DNA of 64,000 nucleotides, from the NCBI GenBank assembly GCA_013112715.1, contig JABFGB010000019.1:61462-125461 (forward strand). Direction: 5' to 3'. This stretch comes from Chloroflexota bacterium (lineage in GTDB: Bacteria; Chloroflexota; Anaerolineae; Aggregatilineales; J027). Each line of letters opens with the position of its first letter. Position 1 is the first letter of the stretch. Under the pieces are notes generated by a model, which worked only from the letters and a program-made list of their open reading frames with translations, did no database searches and was not told the origin of the DNA. The translations under genes were made by a program, and so were the position numbers. Shown in pieces: positions 46,430 through 54,447 of this stretch.

Positions 46430-47482
46430 CTATCGCTCCAAATCGGAAGGGCTAAGTTGCATCAAGGTGGCACGCAGTAATTTCACGGCGTTTTGAAAAT
46501 CATTTAAATCAAGGATCAGGTAGGGGCTGTGCAGATAGCGACACGGCAGCGAAAAGGTGAGGGTTGCCACCCCGGCCAATGAAGTTTGGATCGCTCCCGC
46601 ATCCGTCCCCCCTGCATATTGAGGCGAACGGAATTGATGCGGAATCCCTAGTTGCTCCGCGACCCGCACGAACAATTTTCGTAAGCCGGGGTGGGCAATC
46701 GAGCCTTTGTCCATATAGGTAATGACCGGGCCATGTCCCAATTTTGTCACAGTGGTAATGTCGGGTTCATCCTCATCTTGGGGGACTTCGTGGGCAGCGG
46801 TGGTTTCGAGGACAACAGCGACATCAGGATTGAGCGCTTGGGCCGCGACCTTTGCCCCGCGCAGGCCAATTTCTTCTTGGACAGTGAAAGCGATCAACAA
46901 GTCAAATGGGAAGGGATCGCCTTTGATAATTTCAATCAATTCGGCACAGCCCGCCCGATCATCAAATGCCTTACCGCGCACAATAGTGTCGGTCAGGGCG
47001 ATGGTCTCGCTGGCAAACGTCACCCGATCCCCCAACTTGGCTTTGCCTTCTGCCGCGCCTTTGTTCTCTGCGCCAATGTCAATGCGGAAGCTGTCTGGTT
47101 TTTTGACATCTTTTTCTTTCCAACTGAGATGGATCGGTTTCCACGTAATCACGCCGGGGGTTTTATCTTTGCCGACATGCACCCGTAGCGCGGGCAGAAT
47201 GCGGGGGTCAATGCCGCCGACACTGGCAAATTTGATGAGACCCTCGCCGTCTACCCCTGTTACCATAAACCCGACCTCATCCATGTGGGCCGCCAGCATG
47301 ACCTTGAGCGAACTTTTGCCAGTCCCTTTTTTGACCGCCAAAATATTGCCCATCGTATCCACGCGCAAATCGGTTACGTGGTCTTGGATGGTGTCATAAA
47401 TCATCTGGCGAACTTCATCCTCCGCGCCCGAAACGCCAGCCGCCTCGGAAAGCTGTTTCAACATCGTATCTTGCAGCGCCAT
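46430..47482 (-). CDS. M42 family aminopeptidase, middle gene of a tandem array
   Basis: The 350-aa enzyme shows AAHMDEVG, AFDDRAGCA, TVQEEIGLRG and CRYLHSPY. The fourth ligand position is glutamate in VLETTAAHE where the neighbouring paralogues have aspartate, a change seen in a subgroup of the family, so it may differ in peptide preference. Its start overlaps the stop of the first gene (TAATG), indicating translational coupling. Confidence 0.93.
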   Translation of the reverse strand: MALQDTMLKQLSEAAGVSGAEDEVRQMIYDTIQDHVTDLRVDTMGNILAVKKGTGKSSLKVMLAAHMDEVGFMVTGVDGEGLIKFASVGGIDPRILPALRVHVGKDKTPGVITWKPIHLSWKEKDVKKPDSFRIDIGAENKGAAEGKAKLGDRVTFASETIALTDTIVRGKAFDDRAGCAELIEIIKGDPFPFDLLIAFTVQEEIGLRGAKVAAQALNPDVAVVLETTAAHEVPQDEDEPDITTVTKLGHGPVITYMDKGSIAHPGLRKLFVRVAEQLGIPHQFRSPQYAGGTDAGAIQTSLAGVATLTFSLPCRYLHSPYLILDLNDFQNAVKLLRATLMQLSPSDLER

Positions 47483-48576
47483 TATTGATCGGCTCCGTTC
47501 TTTTTCTCGCCGCTATCAGGCTTCCACGCGATTTTGTCCAAAAATTCATCGGTCAGCCCAACAATAAATTCCGCCATCAATCGGCCTACACGGTCAATAT
47601 CTTTGACCAGCACAGTTTCAATGGGCGTGTGCATATTCCGCACCGGAACGCCAAGTAGAGCAGTAGGTATCCCCTCACGGCTGACTTGGATAGACCACGC
47701 ATCTGTACCCGTGTTACCCGTATAGGTTTCGGTAAAAAGGGACATTTCTAACTGCTTGGCGGTATCTTGTAATCCTTTATTGAGACCGTCATGCAAATTC
47801 GGGCCGATGCCAATGACAGGAGCGCCACCATGTTTGGGATACTCGTCGCCATTCACCCCCGGCTGCTGTGCAAAGGCCACATCAAGGGCAATTGCCAAAT
47901 CTGGCTGTACTTTATAGGCAGCAGTAGCAGCACCAAACAAGCCGGTTTCCTCTTGAGCCGAGGCGACAGCATATACGTCCCATTCATGCTTACGTGATTT
48001 CAGATAATCCAAGCAGGCCGTCACCGCCGCCACACACGCCCGGTCATCCATCGCCTTGCCCGCGACTTTATCCCCCATCAATTCAATGGCAGGGGCATCC
48101 ATCGTGACAATATCGCCAATGCGTACTGTCGCGGCGACTTCGGCAGCAGGCAGGCCCAAATCTACCCATAACTCTTCCCATTCAGGATAGGCGTCTGCTC
48201 CGCCTTTGGTGTTGGAAATATGCGGGGGTACGGCGGCGACTAATCCTTTGAGTGGGCCGCTGCGGGTATGAATGAGAACGAGCTTGCCCAGCAAAATCCG
48301 GTTATCAATGCCCCAAATGTCACTGAGGCGCAGATAGCCGTTTTTGATGTCGGCGACCAGCATCCCGATTTCATCCATGTGGGCACACAACATAATCTTT
48401 TTGCGGGGTTCCGGGCCGTTGCCCCGCTTAATGCTAATGAGGCTGCCAAATCCATCCACTTCAAATTCGTCTACATAACCTGCCCATTGTTCGCGCAGAT
48501 AGTGACGCACAGCCTCCTCATGGCCTTGCGGGCCAGTCAATTCTGTGAGGGTTTTGAGATGTTCTTTTAAGTCCAT
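47482..48576 (-). CDS. M42 family aminopeptidase, first gene of a tandem array
   Basis: This 364-aa member has CAHMDEIGM, AMDDRACVA, ASAQEETGLFG, ALDVAFAQQPG and NMHTPIET at the five metal-site regions. It is the most divergent of the three (NMHT instead of CRYxH at the last ligand) and opens the operon. The three genes probably build mixed or separate aminopeptidase shells with different specificity. Confidence 0.92.
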   Translation of the reverse strand: MDLKEHLKTLTELTGPQGHEEAVRHYLREQWAGYVDEFEVDGFGSLISIKRGNGPEPRKKIMLCAHMDEIGMLVADIKNGYLRLSDIWGIDNRILLGKLVLIHTRSGPLKGLVAAVPPHISNTKGGADAYPEWEELWVDLGLPAAEVAATVRIGDIVTMDAPAIELMGDKVAGKAMDDRACVAAVTACLDYLKSRKHEWDVYAVASAQEETGLFGAATAAYKVQPDLAIALDVAFAQQPGVNGDEYPKHGGAPVIGIGPNLHDGLNKGLQDTAKQLEMSLFTETYTGNTGTDAWSIQVSREGIPTALLGVPVRNMHTPIETVLVKDIDRVGRLMAEFIVGLTDEFLDKIAWKPDSGEKKNGADQ

Positions 48577-48776
48577 AAATAACTTTCTTTACTTAGAGAG
48601 GACTCGACTACAACAAAATACTAACCTAGATAGGATAAGGTTTCAAATCGTTGAAAAAAATTTCAATATTCCAAAAATCTCTAGGGAATGTTGACTATTC
48701 AGCGCAACCAGATATAAGGTGCTGACAAAATGCAAGCAGTGGGTAAAGGAGGAAAAGCTAGGCAAAGAGGGTTAGG

Positions 48777-48807
48777 CAAGCCCAATTACCAAGAAGTCTT
48801 GGGCTTG
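48777..48807 (-). terminator. hairpin after the L,D-transpeptidase gene
   Basis: A perfect 9-bp stem CAAGCCCAA/TTGGGCTTG with a 13-nt loop sits 9 bp past the stop codon. The following sequence is not T-rich, so it may stabilise the mRNA end rather than terminate by itself. Confidence 0.5.
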
Positions 48808-48815
48808 AAAATGTG

Positions 48816-50459
48816 TCATCGCTGAATTTCGACCACGACGCCGGGTTCCGCCCAATCAAACAGGAGCGCGGCATTATCCGAACTGACCAAGATACAGCCA
48901 TAGGTGACGGGGTGGCCCAAGTCGCCTGTCCATAGTAATTGCGATGAGCCGCGTGTTGGGAAACCGTGAAAGCCGTTCATAAAATCGGAACTGGGCACAG
49001 GCCGATAGACCCCCATGAAATGCGGCATCCACAAATTCCAATTGCCTGCGTAGGCCTCTTCTTCATGCGACTGGATTTGGAAAACCCCCGGCGAGGTCGG
49101 GCTGCTGGAAATCCCTGTGCTGGCGACCCAATCCCAAATCACCTGCCCATTTTCATAGACCCACACATGCTGCTGGCTGATGCTGACCACAATCCGCTTA
49201 TTTGGCACAATCGGCAGCGGCAAAAATTCATCCAACGAGGGAATCGTCAGCGTTTGGCCGACACTTAGATCATCTGGCACACCCGGATTCGCGGCTTGAA
49301 TCCAAGGGTAGGGCACGCCAAAATCATAGGCAATGCTCGAAAAGGTATCCCCTGATTTAACCGTATATTCTGTATCGTGATGATAGACACGTATCACCGG
49401 GTCGGTTCGCATGATGGCTATCGCCTGCTGAATCGAGGCCACCCCCTCATCCACCTTCAAATACCGATCCGCACCCAACGTGCCGGATTGCTGTTCCAAA
49501 AATGTCTTGATGAGCGACGTATCCATATTTAAGGATAACCCAGTTGGGCTGTTGGGGTCAGAAACCGCCATCAAAAACGCGGCCCATTGTTCCGGCGACA
49601 AACTCCAATAAGTGGATTGGTTGGTGATCGGATCATAGGCGTTGATGTTGAGTGGGCTGGCTAACAAAATGGTCGCCTGTGCCACCATCGCACTCGAATC
49701 GGTAATGGTCGGCAGCACCGCCATCATGACCAAATCAATTACCCCGTCGGCCAATTCTTGACCGGGATTCTGTTGCAGGGCCATGAGCGTCGCTTGGACA
49801 TCCAACACACGTCCATCTTGGGCCGGGGTGGGCTGGACTTGCCCATTCACCAACTGCACCCCCGCATTCAACGCCGGGAGGTTCACCTGGGCTGCGAGAT
49901 CGTTTAATCCGGTTTGAGCGAGGGCCGGATCAATCACCACAACAGGCGCAATATCTGCCCCAAAAAGACCTTTGATCTTTGCCCTAAAACCACCCTCTGA
50001 ACGACCATAATCTTGTGCGGCGCGTGCGGTGGCCTGAGCATCAATCGCAATGCCCAAAAGCGTTGGGTCAATGCGCCATGTTCTATCCCCATCCCGTAGC
50101 AGAACACCTTCATTCTGCCATGCGGCTTGAATCGCGGCGGCGGCCTCCGTCTCAGATTTTCCACCAAGATCAACCCCAGCAGAATGGACACCGGGTAAAA
50201 TCTTGCCACCCCCATAAACAACACCAGCGCCCAATGCCAAAACCATACACATAACCACAAACAACCCAATCATGCCCATCAGCCCCATGAGCCAAACATT
50301 ACGATTGGCAAGAATGGAGGGTCGGGCCGGTGGGTGTTGAGGGGTAGGGCGGGCAGGCGCGGGTTGTGGAGCCGGGCGAGCCGGATACACGAGGCGCGGT
50401 GCTAAATTCTGGCGTGGCTGAACTTGCGGACGTGATGGGCGAACAGGTTTTGGTTGCAT
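48816..50459 (-). CDS. L,D-transpeptidase with LysM and paired VanW-type (G4) domains
   Basis: The 547-aa protein has a Pro/Arg-rich cytoplasmic tail (~55 residues), one membrane helix (~58-85), two peptidoglycan-binding G4-like domains (~100-320), a LysM motif (TVKSGDTFSSIAYDFGVPYP, near 365) and a YkuD domain with the catalytic His/Cys region GHPVTYGCILVSSDNA near the C terminus. It should cross-link peptidoglycan at the 3-3 position or anchor proteins outside the membrane. The domain order is typical of Gram-positive and Chloroflexota enzymes and supports a cell wall containing peptidoglycan. Confidence 0.92.
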   Translation of the reverse strand: MQPKPVRPSRPQVQPRQNLAPRLVYPARPAPQPAPARPTPQHPPARPSILANRNVWLMGLMGMIGLFVVMCMVLALGAGVVYGGGKILPGVHSAGVDLGGKSETEAAAAIQAAWQNEGVLLRDGDRTWRIDPTLLGIAIDAQATARAAQDYGRSEGGFRAKIKGLFGADIAPVVVIDPALAQTGLNDLAAQVNLPALNAGVQLVNGQVQPTPAQDGRVLDVQATLMALQQNPGQELADGVIDLVMMAVLPTITDSSAMVAQATILLASPLNINAYDPITNQSTYWSLSPEQWAAFLMAVSDPNSPTGLSLNMDTSLIKTFLEQQSGTLGADRYLKVDEGVASIQQAIAIMRTDPVIRVYHHDTEYTVKSGDTFSSIAYDFGVPYPWIQAANPGVPDDLSVGQTLTIPSLDEFLPLPIVPNKRIVVSISQQHVWVYENGQVIWDWVASTGISSSPTSPGVFQIQSHEEEAYAGNWNLWMPHFMGVYRPVPSSDFMNGFHGFPTRGSSQLLWTGDLGHPVTYGCILVSSDNAALLFDWAEPGVVVEIQR

Positions 50460-50620
50460 GGAGTTTTTGATTGGAGGTGCTCGTTAAATTGACCTTTCTC
50501 TTAATAGGCTAAGACGGGTCAAGCCAGTTGTCAAGCGATTGTCACGAAACCGTAACCCTTCCGTGATGGCAAACCAAAATAGGCGTGCTATAGTTAGTGC
50601 GCTTGGGAGAAAATGATTTG

Positions 50621-51685
50621 ATGAGAAGAAAAAAACTGTCTGTCCCACCAACTCAACAGTCCAACGGCGCACCACCCCCCCTGACCCCGCACCCCGCCCC
50701 GCCGATTGGCATGGTCAAACCGCTGGCTGAAGAACCTCCTTCTTGGTTGTTCGTCAGCTTTATGGGCATCGGCACTGGCCTATTGTTGGTGTCATGTATT
50801 GTCTTGGCCGGGGTAGGCTATTGGATACTCAATGGCCGTGAGGACGACCCGGATAAAGAGGCCCAAATCGAAACGCCTTCTACGCCAGCAACGGCCACCA
50901 TCTTTGTGGTGGGGGAGGTACCTACCAACGGCCCAACTGATACAGCTACCCTTGATATTTCCCCAACCCCCACCAACACGGCGACCATCCCGCCAACTTC
51001 CACACCGTCGGGGCCAACGCTGACCTATACCTTTGTTCCACCCACGCGCCTGCCTGCGACCAATTCACCCACCGCAACCCGTACCTTGCTCCCAACCAAT
51101 ACGTCTGAACCCACTATGCCGCCGACGATTGGGCCAACCGCCACTGTCGGGTTTACGCCTTTTCCCACCAACACACTGGATGTCCCACTCCCTTCCAATA
51201 ACAGTCAACAGGCCGGGGCGGTCAATTCACCGACCACAACCCGTACCTTGCCGCCAGCGACTCCAACATCAACCGCTACCGCAACTCCCGCAACGGGGCA
51301 GCGCATTCGCCTATTTTATGACAGCGCCAGCTTCTATTTATGGAATCCCACCCGTAACCGCATTCTCCTAGAAAACATCGCATTCGAGGCGATTGACAGC
51401 ACGGGCCTTTCAGCCGGGTATCGCTTTGACGGCTCGCGCTGGGCGGAATTTTATGAATATGTGGAGCCAAATAACTGCGCCAGCATCGAAATTACCGCTG
51501 GCCCAACATGGTTACGGCCTCGACAATGTGTGGTCTATAACGCCGAAGTTACCCCTCAAAGCAGCGCTCCGTTTATTTTTTGGGTCTCGCGTTCGGGGGT
51601 CACGCAATTTCGTGTGTTGTGGAATGAGCAAGAAATTGGCCGCTGCACCATCGGCGCAGGCCAGTGTGATGTCTTTTTGCCATAG
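50621..51685 (+). CDS. anchored surface protein with Thr/Pro stalk and lamin-tail-like domain
   Basis: This 354-aa protein has one membrane helix (~45-68), a ~150-residue Thr/Pro/Asn-rich stalk and a ~115-residue terminal beta domain (SFYLWNPTRNRILLENIAFE ... RWAEFYEYVEP) containing four cysteines that could form disulfides. The pattern resembles stalked surface proteins found in this phylum. Transcribed divergently from the L,D-transpeptidase gene; the start at 50621 is preceded by GGGAG at a rather long distance. Confidence 0.72.
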   Translation: MRRKKLSVPPTQQSNGAPPPLTPHPAPPIGMVKPLAEEPPSWLFVSFMGIGTGLLLVSCIVLAGVGYWILNGREDDPDKEAQIETPSTPATATIFVVGEVPTNGPTDTATLDISPTPTNTATIPPTSTPSGPTLTYTFVPPTRLPATNSPTATRTLLPTNTSEPTMPPTIGPTATVGFTPFPTNTLDVPLPSNNSQQAGAVNSPTTTRTLPPATPTSTATATPATGQRIRLFYDSASFYLWNPTRNRILLENIAFEAIDSTGLSAGYRFDGSRWAEFYEYVEPNNCASIEITAGPTWLRPRQCVVYNAEVTPQSSAPFIFWVSRSGVTQFRVLWNEQEIGRCTIGAGQCDVFLP

Positions 51686-51702
51686 GGGGGTTATCAAAAA
51701 TC

Positions 51703-52380
51703 ATGCAATCAATTAGCGAGAACATCTATACCTTTACCGGGCTGCCCGCCGGACGGGTGTATTGTCTGGTGGACAGCGATGGCTTAACCCTCATTGATGC
51801 CAGCGTTACACCTGCGGGGAAACGAATCCTCAAACAAATTACGGCACAAGGGTATCAGCCCAAAGATGTGAAACGGATTTTGATCACCCATGCCCATCCC
51901 GACCATGTGGGGGCATTGTCATACTTGAAGGACGTCACAGGTGCAGTGATTTGGGCATCAGCAGCAGAAAAACCCGTCATACAGGGTGAGATACCCATTC
52001 CCCGTCGAAAAGCTGGTATCCGTCCGCCGAACATCACCTTGAAACCCGTCCCGGTTGACCGCGAATTGAGCGATGGCGAAACCCTGTCTGCAATTTTGGG
52101 TGGGCTGCAAGTGGTGGCTACGCCGGGTCACGCGCCGGGTCACCTTTCATTCTGGCATCCCGAAAAACGTATCGTATTTACGGGCGATGTAATCTTCAAT
52201 ATCCCGCGTAAAATGCGCCTGCCCTACGCATTTTTAACAGTGGATATGGACGAAAATCGGCGCTCTGTTACGAAAATCGCGGCCCTCGAACCCAAAATTC
52301 TCTGTTTTGGGCATGGCAAGCCCATCGCTGAAAATGCGACGGAACAACTGCGGATATTCGCTCTCAAGATGGGGTTATAA
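51703..52380 (+). CDS. MBL-fold metallohydrolase
   Basis: The 225-aa protein has the four metallo-beta-lactamase blocks THAHPDHVGAL, ATPGHAPGHLSF, FTGDVIF and LCFGHGKPI and no extra domain. The fold is that of glyoxalase II-like or quorum-lactonase-like hydrolases. It is 17 bp downstream of the surface protein gene and possibly co-transcribed. The substrate is unknown. Confidence 0.92.
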   Translation: MQSISENIYTFTGLPAGRVYCLVDSDGLTLIDASVTPAGKRILKQITAQGYQPKDVKRILITHAHPDHVGALSYLKDVTGAVIWASAAEKPVIQGEIPIPRRKAGIRPPNITLKPVPVDRELSDGETLSAILGGLQVVATPGHAPGHLSFWHPEKRIVFTGDVIFNIPRKMRLPYAFLTVDMDENRRSVTKIAALEPKILCFGHGKPIAENATEQLRIFALKMGL

Positions 52381-52413
52381 TAAATAACATTCTAGTCTTG
52401 GAGTAAGTGAATC

Positions 52414-52680
52414 ATGTCCTCAGCACCAACCATTCAAAAAGAAACAATCTATCAAGCCATTGAATCCTTGTCCCTTGAGAGTTTGCAGGATTTGGCGAGT
52501 TTTATCGCCTACTTGCAATATAAGGAGCAGCACGAAACAGATTGGTTTCTGAGCTTATACCAATTATTTGAGCCTGTTCGAGACGCAGTTTCCCACATGA
52601 GTGACGACGAAATTGATAAGATCATTGGGGACGCAGTAAGTAAGGTGCAAAGTGAGCGAAAAACTCAAGGTCGTGTTTGA
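52414..52680 (+). CDS. antitoxin component of a PIN-type toxin-antitoxin pair
   Basis: The 88-aa protein is helical and acidic (SLESLQDLASFIAYLQYKEQ, then DEIDKIIGDAVSKVQSERKT) and overlaps the start of the PIN gene by 29 bp in another frame. This arrangement, a small DUF2281-like protein directly before a PIN toxin, is typical of VapBC-like antitoxins. The antitoxin call rests on position more than on a recognised fold. Confidence 0.75.
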   Translation: MSSAPTIQKETIYQAIESLSLESLQDLASFIAYLQYKEQHETDWFLSLYQLFEPVRDAVSHMSDDEIDKIIGDAVSKVQSERKTQGRV

Positions 52681-53095
52681 TACCCAAGTATTCTTGCGCT
52701 CACTCATCAAATCCTCTTCTGCCAGTAGTCGGCTCGTTCGAGGTTTTCAAGAGGGTCGGTATACGCTTTATATAGCGGATGAGACCGAAGCAGAAATTAT
52801 TGATGTGCTCAATCGGCCCGAGATTAGAACCAAATTTCCGCAAATTACAGATGAATTGGTCCAAAAAACACCGGAGTCTTTGAAACAGGCTCAACGAGTG
52901 ATACTAGAACCGATTGACCCAATTTCACGAGACCCCAAGGATGATATTTTTCTTGCCTGTGCAAAAGCTGCCCAAGCTGACTATTTGGTAAGTGAAGACA
53001 AAGATTTACTTGTGCTTGAGAGCTATTTGGAAACGAAGATTGTCAACGTGATAGAATTCCTAACCATCCTTGATGACCAGTCCTCTAAAGATTAA
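52652..53095 (+). CDS. PIN-domain toxin (putative ribonuclease)
   Basis: This 147-aa protein has the PIN acidic residues: Asp in VVFDTQVFLRSL (near 10), Glu in ADETEAEIID (near 46) and the pair in DDIFLACAKAAQADYLVSED (near 105-122). It belongs to the PIN family often annotated as a toxin-antitoxin toxin and would cleave RNA when not held by the 88-aa partner. It starts with GTG, preceded by AAGG, inside the antitoxin gene. Its stop overlaps that of the convergent polyprenyl synthase gene. Confidence 0.88.
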   Translation: MSEKLKVVFDTQVFLRSLIKSSSASSRLVRGFQEGRYTLYIADETEAEIIDVLNRPEIRTKFPQITDELVQKTPESLKQAQRVILEPIDPISRDPKDDIFLACAKAAQADYLVSEDKDLLVLESYLETKIVNVIEFLTILDDQSSKD

Positions 53096-54120
53096 TACGC
53101 CCGATTGACGATAAACGCGACGATACCGAACAATTCATCCCGATAATCGGATGGGGTGGGGTACTGCTTTTCTAGCCCCTGCACTACTTTGACATAATGA
53201 CTCTGTGCCTCGGCCTGAATCGCCTCATGCACCCCTTCCGCCGTCAAAATGTCATAGAGTCGGGTGGTGATGTCGGCAGGCAGAGGCGCGGGATGTTGAT
53301 AGAGTTCGCGCAATTCACTAACCACATCCGGCGCAAGGTGTTCATACGCCCACAGAATCGGCAGCGATTTTTTCTTGGCTGTCAAATCATCGCTGGCGGA
53401 TTTTCCCGTTTCCTCCGGCTTGCCCCAGATGCCTAATACATCATCCTGAATTTGAAACGCAACTCCCAAATGCCGCCCAATCGAAACGAGGGTATCGGCT
53501 TGGGAAATGGGCGCTCCCGCAAAAATCGCTCCCCCTGCCAATGCCGCCCCCAACAATGGCCCGGTTTTGAGTTCGACCATCCAGCGGTATTCATCGGCCT
53601 GCACATCGTCGCGGCTCTCGAACGAAATATCCAGCATCTGGCCCTTGACTGTATCCACACACGCCTTTGCCAAAATGCGTTCAGCATGGACGATGACACG
53701 CGGGTCTGGCACATCGGCTTCGGCCACGATTTGAAAGCTGATGCCATAGGCCCCATCGCCCGCATTAATCGCCTGATTGACGCCCCAATTCTTCCATACC
53801 GTCGGACGCCCCCGCCGTAAATCGGAATGATCCATCACATCGTCATGGATCAGCGAAAAATTGTGGATGAGTTCAATCGCTGAGGCCATCGGCAAGGCAT
53901 CTTCGGGATGTCCCCCCATCGCCCCGCATGACAGCAGCGTCAGCAGTGGACGGATTTGTTTGCCGGGGTTGATTTTTGCCGGATGCCCCGCCGCGTCCAG
54001 CCAGCCCAGATGATAACCAAGCATGGTTTCCAATAGGGGGGAGTCACTTAAATGTTTTTGGATGGTGCGTTGATGATAATCGTTGAAGGTGGTTAACAGA
54101 GAAGCATTTTGCTTGCCCAT
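53092..54120 (-). CDS. polyprenyl (trans-isoprenyl) diphosphate synthase
   Basis: The 342-aa enzyme has the first aspartate-rich motif DDVMDHSDLRRGRP (near residue 92) and the second as DDVLGIWG with a Gly in place of the last Asp (near 225), plus GKQIRPLLTLL at the N terminus and the KSASDDLTAKKKS lysine motif. It builds C15-C40 isoprenoid diphosphates for quinones or carrier lipids. The DDxxG variant is frequent in actinobacterial-type enzymes. A minus-strand promoter is visible just upstream. Confidence 0.92.
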   Translation of the reverse strand: MGKQNASLLTTFNDYHQRTIQKHLSDSPLLETMLGYHLGWLDAAGHPAKINPGKQIRPLLTLLSCGAMGGHPEDALPMASAIELIHNFSLIHDDVMDHSDLRRGRPTVWKNWGVNQAINAGDGAYGISFQIVAEADVPDPRVIVHAERILAKACVDTVKGQMLDISFESRDDVQADEYRWMVELKTGPLLGAALAGGAIFAGAPISQADTLVSIGRHLGVAFQIQDDVLGIWGKPEETGKSASDDLTAKKKSLPILWAYEHLAPDVVSELRELYQHPAPLPADITTRLYDILTAEGVHEAIQAEAQSHYVKVVQGLEKQYPTPSDYRDELFGIVAFIVNRAY

Positions 54121-54156
54121 GAAATGTCCTTATGTCGGGGGGCGATTCATCCCATG

Positions 54157-54184
54157 ATTGTACAAGTCCCCCTCTAAAAATCAA
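54157..54184 (-). promoter_or_regulatory. promoter of the polyprenyl synthase gene
   Basis: TTGATT and TACAAT on the minus strand, 16 bp apart, end 37 bp before the start codon. Both hexamers match consensus at four or five positions. Confidence 0.5.
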
Positions 54185-54241
54185 CTAACTTCATTGATTA
54201 TGTGGGTTATTTATATAGAATATACGTCTATGTTTGAGATT

Positions 54242-54345
54242 TATATAATGGATATGCGTTATCGTAATTACAGTTACGCTTAAATGGCTGTGGGTTATAT
54301 AGCAGGTGGGCGAATTGGCCGTTAGGAAAGCCGATAGGTGGTAGA
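54242..54345 (+). repeat. left copy of a 104-bp imperfect inverted repeat
   Basis: Read on the plus strand, this 104-bp segment aligns without gaps to the reverse complement of 58549-58652, with 67 identical positions by hand count. Conserved blocks are CGTAA...GTTACG, GTGGGTTATAT, TGGCCGTTAGG and GTGGTAGA. It includes an internal 5-bp palindrome (54263-54278). Weaker similarity extends to about 54216. Confidence 0.8.
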
Positions 54346-54447
54346 GGCGAAGGCGGAATTTTTGAAGCGTACTAGCCTAGACCAGATGTTCCGAGTAAAC
54401 TAGAGGGTGTTAGTGTCATAAGTAACCCTTTGCGGAAAAAGGCGTCC

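Larger units (their letters stand above)
54121..54447. other. intergenic region left of the type IIG gene
   Basis: It contains the polyprenyl synthase promoter at its left end and the left copy of the long inverted repeat that flanks the restriction gene. Otherwise it is AT-rich with no gene. Confidence 0.5.
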
